Assembly: GCF_021130785.1 (NCBI RefSeq)
Contig: NC_060210.1
Location: forward strand, 186,566,501-186,630,500
DNA: 64,000 nt
Direction: 5' to 3'
DNA from: Homalodisca vitripennis
Taxonomy: Eukaryota; Arthropoda; Insecta; Hemiptera; Cicadellidae
Part shown: piece by piece, positions 32,498-44,345 of the stretch
How positions within the stretch are numbered: the stretch's first letter is position 1
How the letters are laid out: the number at the start of each line of letters is the position of its first letter
Made by a program: the position numbers and the translations under genes
The notes under the pieces: generated by a model
Database searches by the model: none
The model's input: only the letters and a program-made list of their open reading frames with translations
Told to the model about the DNA's origin: nothing

Positions 32498-34260
32498 ATC
32501 CTAATAATATTATAAATGCGAAAGCTCCCTTGTTTGTTTATTTTGCTTTCATATGTAAACTACACAAACGATTGTACTAAAATTGTACATGGACATTCTT
32601 ACGGTCCCTGCAATGAATATAGGCTTATTCTTATTTCGAAAATCCCTCCAGGCTATGCCTCATTGGTCTTTAAATTTAAAAAATCCCACCTTGGCCTCTA
32701 CAGTTGTAAAATAAGAAGTAAAAGAGAATGTCTAATGCAATCGACTAATCTGTGTGACAATCGTTTATTACTTTCAATTTTAGGGTCTTTTTCGTTTAAG
32801 GGCCAGCACCTTACAAACATACTATACCTTAAACTAAAAAGACCCGAATAAAGTTGCAAATAACCATGAAGAATAATATATGGTGGTTATTTTTTCCTTG
32901 TAACATAGTAATGAGTCACTTAAATAAACTAGGAAAAACAATTAGTGAAACAATACTTGATATCTTATAATGTTTATAAAATAAATCAAACGGGTCTTTT
33001 TCGTTTAAGCACAAAAGACCCTAGCTTGCCTATTCAAAACTCAGATCACGCGATGCTTGCCCATTGCGCTGAAAAGTCCAAGCCCAGATCAACTCACCAC
33101 GCTTTACTGAACAAGAAAACTAAGTATAACTCACTCATGAGAAAATGGGAGTAATTAAGAGCAAAACTTATTGTTCTGGAGGCCAATACAAATTGATATC
33201 CCTCCAAATGGCATCACACAAATCAACGTCTTTGTTCCTCTTCCTCCACATAAACTCACATAGATAGGAATCAACGTGAATACGACACAAAACTCAGACA
33301 GACCTAACGCAGGTTTCATTACAGGCAAAAGATATGCGGCGCGCGTTTATCACTGATAAGATAAGACGAGTTTATACTAGAAGTAGTACCTGGACTACTG
33401 ACCTACGAACTAATAACACCAAAAAAAAACGATTAAATGGAATTTCAGTCAGGTATAGTATGTTTGTAAGGTGCTTAAACGAAAAAGACCCCAATTTTAT
33501 AACATTTATAGTGGATACATTCTCTAAGGAATAACAATTATTTTTCACACCGTTTTAGATTTCAGCGATTCTTTGATTTCAGAGAATATATAGTCTAAAT
33601 TTTACTTTACATGTACAGACTGGTTATGAAACCTAAATAAGTTGTCTTTTGACTAAAGTAGGAGCTGTGTATCCTTAAAAATTGTATGGATCGGGAAAGA
33701 GGCAAAATCAGCAAAACATCAAAGTAAATTACAATGGTCGCAAATATAAAGTTATTAAAATTATTAACGTTTTTTTGATCGTGGGATAAAATAAAACTCA
33801 ACATTGGCGTCGGAAATATAATTCACACGAACCAAAAGTGTTCATACGGGTGGAAAACCTACGAAATTACATGCAAAGCCACGTTAACAGTTCTTTCTCT
33901 TCCAGTTAACTGAATAAATTATTCGTATGAGTGATTTTGACCAAATTGTTCGGTAAAATTAATAGGAGATAAAACTATTAAAAGTCGAAAAATTTTATTC
34001 TGTACAAATTCGATTCAAGAAACAGCATATTAAGTGTAGTATAGGACAAATTCCACAATTTTTAAAGATTTTAAGGATCTATATTATTGCATTAGTTTTA
34101 TTGATCGAATTTGTTAAAGTAATGAAAGAATCGTATTATCAAAAACTTAAAGCTGGATGATGTGTCTATAGTGTTACAATTTTAAGTTTGTAATACTGAT
34201 AATTATTTTTATTATCTGATCAAGACCAAATTAAAATTATGGAAAATAACTTGCGTCAAT
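32498..34260. repeat. RTE/Helitron-style repeat start interrupted by a DNA transposon
   Basis: ATCCTAATAATATTATAAATGCGAAAG at 32499 resembles a common arthropod repeat terminus (inverted tail of RTE-like repeats). The repeat is interrupted by the 709-bp element at 32783-33491. A 111-codon frame at 32516-32851 crosses both and is not a gene. Confidence 0.4.
32783..33491. mobile_element. 709-bp inverted-repeat DNA transposon with perfect 8-bp target duplication
   Basis: The ends are GGGTCTTTTTCGTTTAAG and its complement, extended inward by a shared GCACCTTACAAACATACTATACC (one small indel). The flanks are CAATTTTA at 32775-32782 and 33492-33499, identical. Extra internal copies of the terminal motif occur at about 32826-32845 and 32993-33022. 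An 8-bp duplication fits hAT, Merlin or P superfamilies; without a transposase I leave the superfamily open. Confidence 0.85.
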
Positions 34261-34299
34261 GGGGGAGAATTTTATTTGTAGTTTTATGTATTTTTATTC

Positions 34300-36488
34300 G
34301 AAACTAGCTGTTTCCCGCGGCTTCGCACGCGTCTCTTAAGCTTTGCCCGTATATTTCTTTGCCTTCAAATAGTGTGTGGCTATTTAATATACGTAACTGT
34401 GTCGTAATTGCAGTTTATAATGTGCAGGCGCTTTGATAACTTTTATATATTGCAGTACAGCCTGGTGGTGAGTTACATCAATGGGCATTGCATATAAACC
34501 TTCTACATAAAAAAATACAAATAAATACAAATTTTCATAGTGATCGGTCCAATAGTTTCTGAGTCTATAAAGGACAAACACACAAACATTAATTTTTATA
34601 TATACCCGCGGCTTCGCACGCAATATTTAGAACCGAAGTCCTTATATTACTTAGTAAAAGCAATTGTGATGTAATATGATGGGAGTCCTATAACGATTTT
34701 AAAACGTACGTAGGCATACATCAGGTAGATATTAATTAAGTTCATAGTAAATAGTATCAGAGTTTAACTTAATTATTATACCATGTTTGGCACGTGTAGG
34801 AGCATTTCTGGTTCTAATTAATTATATACATAACGTCACAGCTGAATCTTCCTTGTCATCCCGGCCTTTCAGTCCTTATCATATATTTCAGGTCTAAGAT
34901 ATTTCAATTACCATAGTAGAGTTTGCCTTATTGTTCTGACGAAGAAAAAAATATATACTTACGTAGGACCGAGATGCCTACTTCGGTTAAAAAGTGCCTA
35001 GTTAAGACCGTTTCAAATTCACTTACCTACTATATCACAGTTTAGCTTGCCATATCGCCTCGATCAAAATACTATATACGTTCGGTTATCTAGTTCTCGC
35101 AAGTCTATTTTGTTCAAAATCGTGTTGAAATAGTTGAGTTTGCCTTGTCCTGATGAAGAAAATTTACACACATAAGTAGGACCAAGAAGCCTATTACGGC
35201 ATAGGGGGAAGTCCTTCCTACTTCCTATGTACTTTCGGTAAGAGGAAAATCCGCATTAAGGTTGTGCAACGTTCCAAAATAATCATTATTAAAGTTTTGT
35301 GTCACATAAGTCTTGTTTTTTTGACTGAGTTAGGAAAGAATGAATTATTGAGGCATGTTATTATTCATTTATCTATTTTTTCATAAGCCACTTTTAAAAT
35401 TCAACATCACAATGTCAAGGAAGCCCACCAGTTTAAAATACCCTATGTGAAAACATTCATGACTTTGTTCATTAAAGTTGGTTACATAACAGTGTTTAAA
35501 TAATATTTAAAATGCATTAGATGATTTAAATTCGTCACTGGAGCAATCTGGAGTAAAATTTATATTTTAATATTTTTATATACTATATGCATTACACTAC
35601 TGATCAAGCACTATTAAATTTACTTAATATTTGATCAAATTTAAATGTAAACATATGTTTCAGCCAATTTGTCGAAATAAAACTGAAGGTATGAACAGCT
35701 GTTTAGTCCCAGTTTAATTTGTGTTATGAAACGTAAAAACAACATTTATTCTGAATTTAAAAATGTTCCAGATAACTTTTCTTATATTTTGCTTCATAAA
35801 AACCTTCCTCGGATTTCAATGAACATTTTACAAAAAGAATTAACCGAATTGGTCCAGCCGTTATCGAGTTTAGCGCTTACCAACACATTTCGACATTCAT
35901 TTTTATTTATAAGACTAGCTGTTACCCGCGGCTTCGCACGCAATCTTTAGAACCGAAGTCCTTATATTACTTAGTAAAAGCACTAATGATGTAGAGTGAT
36001 GGAGTTCTATAAAAAAATTTAAACGTAAGTAGGCATACATCAAGTAGATACTATTTAGGTTCATGGTAAATAGTATCAGAGTTTAATTTAATTAATATAT
36101 CAGGTTTTGCACGTGGAAGAGCATTTCTGGTTCAAATTAATTATATTTCCAACGTCACAGCTGAGCCTGCATTGTTACCCCGATCAAGAAAATACAACAC
36201 ACAGGTCTCGAAAACTTACTTCGGTTAAAAAGCGTCTATTTCTAGCCATTATCACATATTTCAGGTATAAGATATTTCCAGTACCATATTAGAGTTTGAC
36301 TTGTCCTGTCGAAGAAAATATATACTTACGTATAAGGCCAAGAACCCTACTTCGATTAAAAAGTACCTACTGCAGACCGTTTAAATTCACTTACTATATC
36401 ACAATTTAGCTTGCCGTATAGCCTCAATCAAAATACTATATAGTTCGATTATGCAGTTCTAGGAAACCTACTTTAGTCAAAATCATCT
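34300..36488 (+). repeat. Nested RTE-like interspersed repeats
   Basis: The hallmark CCCGCGGCTTCGCACGC occurs at 34316, 34606 and 35927 on the + strand. Each follows CTAGCTGTT or TATATA-type sequence and is followed by related text (AGAACCGAAGTCCTTATATT at 34631 and 35949). The segment 35640-35930, with CCAGCCGTTATCGAGTTTAG, recurs at 39820-40100. This is the typical tail of abundant arthropod RTE-like or derived non-autonomous retroelements. No intact reverse transcriptase is present. Confidence 0.6.
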
Positions 36489-36552
36489 ACTATGGGCAGT
36501 AGCGTAGCCAGAAATTTCGTTCGGGGGGGGGGGGTCCGAAACCGGGGATTTT

Positions 36553-36870
36553 GTGTGTTATTTGCCAATGAGTTCACTAGTAAAAGGTAAATACCAAAAA
36601 TATGGAGCTTTAGTAACTACGCCTTATAGAAAGTGGAAAGATGTAATAGGCAAATTCAACCCTCACAGCAACTCTAGTACGGTGCCACAAATTTTCTTGT
36701 ATAGCTACAGAAACTTTACGAAGTTCGATTCTGGCCGAGTAGAAGGCACCAATGTGATGTTGCGTTCACTGGATAAGAAAGAAGAAGAACAAAACAGAGC
36801 TTCACTCAATCGTGTAATTGACAAAACTATATTCTGTGGAAAAAATGAAATACCCCTTCGGGGCCACTGA
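36553..36870 (+). pseudogene. hAT transposase N-terminal fragment (ZMYM1/TTF-finger type)
   Basis: The frame reads GKYQKYGALVTTPYRKWKD and GKFNPHSNS near its start. It ends NRVIDKTIFCGKNEIPLRGH at a TGA where the family continues with RD. These are the TTF-type zinc-finger region and following linker of ZMYM1-like hAT transposases. The catalytic RNase H fold and dimerisation domain are missing, so it is a relic. Confidence 0.8.
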
Positions 36871-36914
36871 CGGCCGAAAGCCCTTTAGAAAAGGAGGGCA
36901 ATTTTCTACGTTGC

Positions 36915-38105
36915 TCGGGCGCAGGTCAAACTAACGGTCGGAAAATGCACCGGAAAAACTCTACTGATTAGAAGTTCGGCTGCTTTGGATTTCACTGATT
37001 GAGTTATTTATGAATGAGTTGCAATGACGATTTTTTGTATCAGTACACTGTAGACAAGTACATAATTATCGGAAAAAATAAAAAAAATCACTTTCGGTTA
37101 GAAATAAAATACACATGAAAAACTCTAATGATTAGAACTTCAACTACTTCGGAAATCAGTGATTGAGATAAACGTGGTATTTTTGATTGAGTTAGAGCGA
37201 CGATGTTTTGTTATCATTAAACTGTACTCGACTAACTATATAATTATCGAGAAAAAAATCACTTCCGTTCGGTAAATACCGAAGAAAAGCTCTCTACAGA
37301 TTCAAGATTTGACGATTTTGGATTTCACTGGTTGAGGTAAAAGTAGTACTAATAATTATGTTACGACATTGATTTTAGGTATTAATTCAACGCCAACTAA
37401 TAAATATATAATTATCGAGAAAAATAAACAAAAATAATCACTTTCGATCGGATATACCTACTAAGAAAAATTAAATAATACCTCAGTCAGTGAAATCCAA
37501 AGTAGTCGGTACTACTTATCAGTAGAGTTTTTCCTGTGTATTATACGACCGGAAGTGATTTTTCAATTTTTCTTCGATAATTATATAGTTATTAGTCGGC
37601 ATTCTATTGATACCTAAAATCAATGTTCTAACATAATTCTAAGTACCACTTTTATCTTAACCACTCAACCAGTGAAATCCAAAATCGTCAAAACTTGAAT
37701 CTGTAGAGAGCTTTTCCTCGGGATTTTCCGTCCCGAAGTGATTTTATTGTTTTGTTTCTCGATAATTATATAAGTAGTCTATTAGTCGGCGTTGAATTAA
37801 TACCTTAAATCAACGTTCTAACATAATTCTAAGTACCACTTTTACCTCAACCACTCAACCAGTGAAATCCAAAATCGTCAAAACTTGAATCTGTAGAGAG
37901 CTTTTCTTCGGTATTTACCGACCGGAAGTGATTTTTTTCTCGATAATTATATAGGTACAGTGTACAGTTTAATGATAACAAAAATCGTCGTCCTAACTCA
38001 ACCGAAAACACCATGTTACCTCAATCACCGAAGTTCAAATTAGTTCAAGTTTTAATCAGTAGAGTTTTCAAGTGTATTTTCCGACCAAAAGTGATTTTTT
38101 AAATT
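36915..38105. repeat. Palindromic array of about 175-bp repeats inside the hAT element
   Basis: On the left arm ATCACTTTCGG-like motifs recur at about 37088, 37258 and 37437. On the right arm the complement (CCGGAAGTGATTTTT-like) recurs at about 37550, 37731, 37922 and 38088. Each pair is linked by ATAATTATCGAGAAAAA or its complement and by AGCTCTCTACAGATTCAAG or its complement. The arms meet near 37440-37550, giving a hairpin-capable region of about 1.2 kb. Confidence 0.85.
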
Positions 38106-38263
38106 TTTTTCGATAATTATATACACGTTTACAGTTTTATAACACCTAAAATCAACGTCGTAACTTAATTCTAAGCGGTCATTTTACGTCCCCAAGACGA
38201 ATTTGAACGAAGTGGTCGCTAATTTAGACTGTTCGCCGTGTTACGGTTCAGGTTACTTTGCGA

Positions 38264-38291
38264 CGTCATGTGACCGCGCCCTATAAATACC
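38264..38291 (+). promoter_or_regulatory. CRE-like site and TATA box in the hAT right arm
   Basis: GCGACGTCATGTGACCGCG is followed within 20 bases by CCTATAAATACCG. ACGTCA is the ATF/CREB half-palindrome and TATAAATA is a strong TATA match. Orientation is rightward, out of the element. Prediction only. Confidence 0.35.
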
Positions 38292-38646
38292 GTGATTACA
38301 CTACACTACCCGAAAGGCCGAGTCCAAAAGTATCGTTTGATACTTTATGATTTAAACGAAAGGACAATTATATTTATAACAACGGTCACTTTAATCAATT
38401 AAATCAATCAATTTAATGTGTGTAGACAAGAGTAATGATAACTCTCCTTTTTTTCTCGTGCTCCATGATAAATTTTTTAATTTCTTAAATTTCGGGGGGG
38501 GGTCCGGACCCCCTGGACCCCCCCCCCTTCGCTACGCCACTGACTATGGGCTTCTGTAACATACTTTCCGTCTTAAATATTTCCAGGGACATAGTTGGGT
38601 TTACCTTTTTTTTCCTGATGAAGAAAATATACACATAAGTAGGACT

Positions 38647-39401
38647 TTTTTTAATCTTTCGAGATGGGGGAAAACATTACATAGGCACCACCTAGCCCGT
38701 ATTAGGTGGTAGTGTGAGATTCTTACTCACTAAAAAAACCCCTTTCTCCGCTTCACTCTGGGATCACCTTGTTGGTATTGCTTCAAAATGAAGGGAATGT
38801 TTCTTCTACTCCTCTGTATCAACCGGGTATCTCATCATACTATATTTCTCTTTTTCCTTACATTATTTTTCTTATGTAGTTGTTAACCTCCTCCCATTTT
38901 TCTTTAGAGTCTAACATTAGAGGCACTAATGTATCCACGGTCAGCACACCACGTATCACTCCCTCTAATTCCCTTTTTTCTGCAGTCCATCTCTGGCAAG
39001 CAAAAAGTGTATGCTTCGGTGTGTCTATCTCAGTGCTGTAGTCACACAACTCATCATCTGCCAAGTGAAACCTCTTTAGGTACGACTTAAAGCAACCGTG
39101 TCCGCTCAAAGCTTGCGTGAGGTAGTAGTTGCATTCTCCATGTTCTCTATCGACCCATGCTCTAAGGTCGGGAATTAGGCGTTTGTTCCATTCAGCTTTC
39201 CCTGTGTCCTGGCTCCATTCCATTTGCCATTTGGCCATGTATTCTTCTGTCCTACAACTTCCTTCCCGCTATGTTTCGGTTCTTGCCTTAGCCTGCAGAT
39301 CTATTGGAAGTGTCCCCGCCAGAACCAAAACTGCTTCCGTAAAAACTGTACGATAGGCGCTGCAGACGCGCAAAACCATTCTCCTTTGAGCTCTTTTCAG
39401 T
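38647..39401 (-). mobile_element. 5'-truncated R1-clade LINE fragment with target duplication
   Basis: Flanked by ACATAAGTAGGACT at 38633-38646 and 39402-39415, a 14-base duplication. A short A tail at the - strand 3' end adjoins the left copy. The C-terminal ORF2 part (39238-38858) reads TQALSGHGCFKSYLKRF, CDY, TPKHTLFACQRW and ML-SKEKW, the zinc-knuckle end of R1/TRAS-type ORF2. Upstream, LKRAQRRMVLRVCSAYRTV and LAGTLPIDL are in a shifted frame (39511-39269). It inserted into a repeat whose uninterrupted relative lies at about 35157-35230. Confidence 0.85.
38858..39238 (-). pseudogene. R1-clade LINE ORF2 C-terminal fragment
   Basis: 126 codons covering the region after reverse transcriptase. 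The WAFAC-like order C-x-Y, H, C (LCDYSTEIDTPKHTLFAC) matches the C-terminal Cys-His domain of R1-clade elements. Truncated and frameshifted relative to the upstream RT tail, so not functional. Confidence 0.8.
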
Positions 39402-39415
39402 ACATAAGTAGGACT

Positions 39416-40987
39416 GAGAAGCCTATTACGGCCTAGGGAGAAGTCATACCCATTCCCTATGTACTTTCGGTATAAGGGAGGAATCATTAATAAGGTTACG
39501 CAGCATTTCAAAATAAAAGTTTTTTGTTACGTTGAGGCATGTTAGTATTAATTTCTCTGTTTTCCCATAAGCCACTGTTAAAATTCCATATCACAATGTC
39601 AATGAAGTCCACCATTTTAAAGTAACGTATGTGAAAACATCATGACTTTGTTCATTAAGGTTGGTTTTATAACAGTGTTTAAATAGTATATAAAATCATT
39701 AGATGATTTAAATTGATCACTGGCGCGATCTGGAGTAAAATGTTGGTATTAACTTTTTATTTACTATCTGCACCATTACAGTACTGATCGAACACTGTTT
39801 ACTTAATATTTGATCAAATTTAAATGTAAACAGATGTTTCTGCGTGTTTTCGATATAAAACTGAAGGTGTGAACAGCTGTTTAGTGCCAGTTTAATTTGG
39901 ATTATGAAACGTAAAAACTACATTTTTTCTGAATTTCAAAATATTCCAGGTAACTTCTTATATTTTCCTTCATAAACACCTTCCTCGGATTTCAATGAAC
40001 ATTTTACAAAAAGAATTAACCGAATCCGTCCACCCGTTATCGAGTTTAGCGCTTACCAACACATTTCGACATTCATTTTTATTTATAAGACTAGCAATTG
40101 CCCGCGGCTTCGCATGCAATTTCCCAATTGTAAAACAGTACACTATATTCACGTATTCTTTTTCTATCACATTCTAAACATTGCGTATATAATTGTTAGT
40201 CGTTCCTTCGTGAGCCTTTTCTGCGCATTATGAGGGTATGTACCATACATAATTCCTGCCTGTATCTTTCGTGGGTTTTGCTAGGTGTTGGTAAGTTATT
40301 CAGATCAATTCATTTATATGGATGAATCTCAATATAAATTAAAGAATTAGGTTACAAAGAATCAAATTCGGTATGTTAAAATTAATTTATATATATAAGA
40401 TATTCCCAGTGTCATTGAGGAGTGTGCCTTCAAGAAAATGTATCAAAGAAAACCAATTTCGATCATAAAGCGTCTTCTTTCTGCTCTTTTACCTCTCAAT
40501 TACCTTATTTCCAAACATTCACGGATTTTAGAATGAGGTTGTTTTCATAATAGCGTTTAATAGTATTTTCAATGGATTACATAGTTTATTGATCATTGGT
40601 ACAATCTAAATTTAAAATTAGGCAATAACTTCTTCTATGCAATCTGCATTACACTACTGAGTAAGCACTTTACAATAATTCAATATTTTCTAAAATTTAA
40701 ATGTAAAAAAATGTTTCTGCCTCTTTGACGAACTTCAGTTGAAAGTATTAACAGCTGAAAGTGTCAGCTCGCTTTGTATTACGTGTCGTAGCGCAATATG
40801 CCGGATCCAATATAAAACACTTACATCAACAACAATTTATAAATAAAAAAAAAAAAATTAAATAAACTATTTAAATCAGACCAAATCATAAATCCAAACC
40901 ATTCTCGAATCCCCTTCAACACACACACAAAGTTTCATCAAAATCAGTCCAGTCGTTTAGGAGGAGTTCAGGCACATACACACGAAC

Positions 40988-41066
<79 letters not shown>

Positions 41067-41080
41067 ATTATTCCATATTT
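39416..41080 (+). repeat. RTE-like repeat remainder ending in (AT)n
   Basis: Continues the repeat interrupted by the LINE. CCCGCGGCTTCGCATGC occurs at 40102. A second tail, AAATCAGTCCAGTCGTTTAG at about 40942, runs into a long (AT)n tract (40991-41062), the usual 3' end of such elements. Confidence 0.6.
40991..41062. repeat. (AT)n microsatellite, about 36 units
   Basis: Uninterrupted AT dinucleotides at the 3' end of an RTE-like repeat. Confidence 0.97.
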
Positions 41081-42589
41081 TGTTTAAGTCTTCCTTCTAC
41101 AAAAATCAATGTAAGAATTTCATCTTCTTAAACTTATAGAAATTTGTTTAAAAAAGTTTTTAAAGAATAAACTTGGAGTGTGGGTTGCGATAGATATTTA
41201 GAACAAATTAATTATATAGATCACATTATTACGTGTAAAGAAATTGTTTGCATAAAGTTTATTTTTGATAACAGGTTTCACAAATTTCCGTCGTTAAGTG
41301 ATAAAAGAATAGAACACAATGTTTCGAGGCATGTAATCTTTTAAATTCTTCAGGTTACAAAAAAACAATACAAAGGGAAGCAAAAAACAATCAATAAACG
41401 CGATGAACTCACCAAAATCAAAATAGTTTTTGACGTCTGAAGTAGAGGATAGTTTACAACCCTTGAAACGTATATTGTTTAATTTTGTAAAATTTAAGAA
41501 TAGAAAGTTTCCGAAATCCTGACCGAAATCGTTGACAAGAAACCATAACCAAAATTGCGAGGCATCGTACGCTAAAATCTCATGGTATATCCAGTGCATA
41601 TTCAACATTCCATATATTGGAACTTTAGCAGGTACTTTCTTTGTTGCTGAGGTCTAAATAATTATCTCAGGTCTTTTTATTTTCCAAGACAAGAAACTGA
41701 GGTAACCCCTACAGCACTCATAGGCTACCTAAGAATATATGTTCTTCTGCACAGCTTCCGGAGTGACAGGATATTCAGGATGGGTATATATGGAGAATTG
41801 GAACCACCTGCTGTCGAAATCACGTGGTACAACCATCATCAGGTAGGATATTTGACAATATCTCAACAACACTTCCTAGGTTGTAGCTGTCCGCTCTTCT
41901 GCTAAAAGCGGACAGGAAAAGGATCTGCATTTCTTGTAAGAACCTGTAACAGTAAAAAAGCCCCAACCATAAAAAAAATAATCTTACGCAGTACATTTAC
42001 CCCAATACCTTGACATTTCAGGGTAGTGACAAGTCAGTCTTTTACATACATTGGGCAATCCAGATTTTGGGCTGTCCAGATTTAAGTACAATGTAAGTAT
42101 TTGACAGAATAAGTACCCTGTCATACTCTGCTGACATGTAAATCAGTCAGGTTTTAACCCTAGTAAGGAAAACAGTCTTCTATTGTTCACTAAACGTGAC
42201 ATTACATAAAGTAAGTATCGCGAGGAAAAACTAAGGGGCTATTTGACGAGCTGGTGACAAGATAAGGATAAGTGATACCAAGAATAATTTCTTAATTAGA
42301 GGATAACGGTAACATAAATTGGTAGTGTCTGGGGTTTCCTTTAACTAAATACTTTTAAAACAAAGCTATATTTTGTATAATTATATTATTTCCCGGACTG
42401 ACACAAAACTATTTGTATTATTACCGTTACAAGTTTATTTTTGAAGATTGAAGGATTGTGAAGGAAAAGGGATTTTTCCGGATATTTATTGATATAATTT
42501 AACATTTAATTTAACATTTTACATTTATATAACAAGTTATAACTATTCATATCTAACCTAGTTTGTAATTATGTTAGGTTAATTATTTA

Positions 42590-42685
42590 CTTGAAGAAGA
42601 GATCAGATTGCAGATCTCGAAACGTAATGGTACTGATTTTTTGGGTTCACTGAACGATGGAAAATGTCCGGAGAAAATCCTCTTT
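42590..42685 (+). repeat. Repeat copy with hammerhead-like stem and GAAAC core
   Basis: TGAAGAAGAGATCAGATTGCAGATCTCGAAACG contains a perfect 6-bp stem (GAGATC/GATCTC) with an 8-base loop directly before GAAACG. A conserved ACGATGG-AAATGTCCGG follows about 35 bases later. The same layout is at 54814-54905, 57060-57155 and 58816-58915. Confidence 0.5.
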
Positions 42686-43189
42686 CCTTTACATATTTCC
42701 GTTACATGAGTACTGGAGTATTGGAAAGGCAAACAAACTAGATATTTGATTTAAAATATATGCATTTGCCTAGTTTTAAAAAAGTACCATCATTACCGTT
42801 TATGAAAGGGTTCAAAAATGATAATTTAGGCGTAAGTTTCAATTTTGGGAGGTTTTAAATAACACAAAATCTACAAAATGTCTTTTAAGAAGGAGGTGTT
42901 ACTCTTAATATACACAAATTCAAAAATGCTTCGTTTAAAATATTGATATGTTTCTTTTAGTCTATGGATAACGCTAAATTGTTGATTTAAAGAAACCTAC
43001 CGATCTATGAAAAATTTCAGCTTACGATGCAAAATCTCTTTCATAAATACTGTTTATTAAATTACTTATAATCCCTGGAAACATAAAAAAACAATTGCAC
43101 AATTTTTTAAAATACGAACGTTAAGATAAGTTCCAGTACTTTTTCTCTTAGAGCAGCGTTTGTAATTTGACGCTGTCACAAACTGACTC

Positions 43190-43880
43190 CTGAATATTGA
43201 TGGTTAAGTTCGTCTGAAAAGATCAAAGGAAACTCGGCGACGAAGAAGCTCAAAACAAATCTTTTGCATCGTTTCGACATCAGATACAGCTAGACTACAA
43301 AATATAGTTTAACCTATGTGAAGAGGCATCCTCACTGTCTCATCAGGTGCACAATTGTTTAAACTATGATGTTTTAAACACGATCCCAAAGCAGTGTGGA
43401 GCAACCAAGTTTTCTAATTATTATGTAACTTTGGATTAAAGAGTTGATTCAATGTGGGTGTTGGATTTAGCTCCAGTTCACCTTCCTCTTGGTATAACGT
43501 CTGAAATCTGATGTCACAGACTTCACATGAAACAATTAGTTAATGTTGAGTTGAGCTTCATTTGACCTTACGCTTATTGGAGAACTTGAAATTGGACACT
43601 ATCACAGACTTGATTCCTGAAATCTGGAGTCATGTTCGTCTGAAGGGATCCAAAAAAGTTGGCAACGAAGAAGCTCAAAACGAATTTCTTGCATAGTTTC
43701 GACTTCAGAGACACCTAGTCTAGAAAATATACTGTAGTCTGAGTGAATATATATTCTCATAGTCTCATCAGGTGTACAATCAAGTTACTATTCAGAAGAA
43801 CATGACTCTAGATTCCACTAGTTAAGTCTGTGACAGCGTGAGATTCCAGACGCTACACTAGAGGAAGGTAAACTAGTATT
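43190..43880. repeat. Two copies of an interspersed repeat, third copy at 47500-47770
   Basis: The sequence around GACGAAGAAGCTCAAAACAA and CTCATCAGGTGCACAAT occurs at about 43190-43380, again at 43590-43880, and again in diverged form at 47500-47770. Each has a GACGCTGTCACAAACTGACT-like flank or its complement. The family is not recognised. No coding capacity. Confidence 0.7.
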
Positions 43881-44345
43881 GTGTAACCGAGGTGAAAAGG
43901 AAACACCTAGGTATGGTGTTGTTTACTACTGAACCTGAGTATTGTTTACGCATCTTAGCATAATAATTGCACTGATCTCACAAAAATAGAAATAGACTTG
44001 TACATAATACTTGTTTAAGTACATTTGAGTGAGTCTTGATACTTGAAATATTAAATATTAATTCAAGCAGGGGAAAGGTATCTCTAGACCACCTATATAA
44101 TTGTGTATGTAATGGTAAGGTGTTTAATAGTTCAAACTATGTGATACGGTTTGGGTAGAAAGATTAGGTTTAATACGTTTAAGAAACAAGAATTTTGCTA
44201 CGTACCAAAGATTAGACCTTTTTTGAAAATTGTCTTTTACCACACCATCGCTTCTTAGATATTATATGCACCTCTAACGCAAATAATTCTGTGGTTGAGA
44301 AAAGATCAAGAATAATCGTAACTACAACTCTTGTAATTTGTTTAA

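Larger units (their letters stand above)
36497..38543 (+). mobile_element. hAT-superfamily element, 2047 bp, with 8-bp target duplication
   Basis: Flanked by ACTATGGG on both sides (36489-36496 and 38544-38551), a perfect 8-base duplication. The ends are CAGTAGCGTAGCCAGAAATT and, reversed, CAGTGGCGTAGCGAAGGGGG, both running into G tracts. A transposase 5' fragment lies at 36553-36870. The remainder is mostly a large palindrome built from repeats of about 175 bases. CAG ends, the 8-bp duplication and a ZMYM1-like hAT reading frame agree on the superfamily. The element has lost its catalytic part and is itself inserted in an older RTE-like repeat. Confidence 0.88.

Noticed and set aside
32516..32851. 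111-codon + strand frame MRKLPCLF
   Set aside because: It crosses the left end of the 709-bp transposon and the target repeat, so it is a chance frame.
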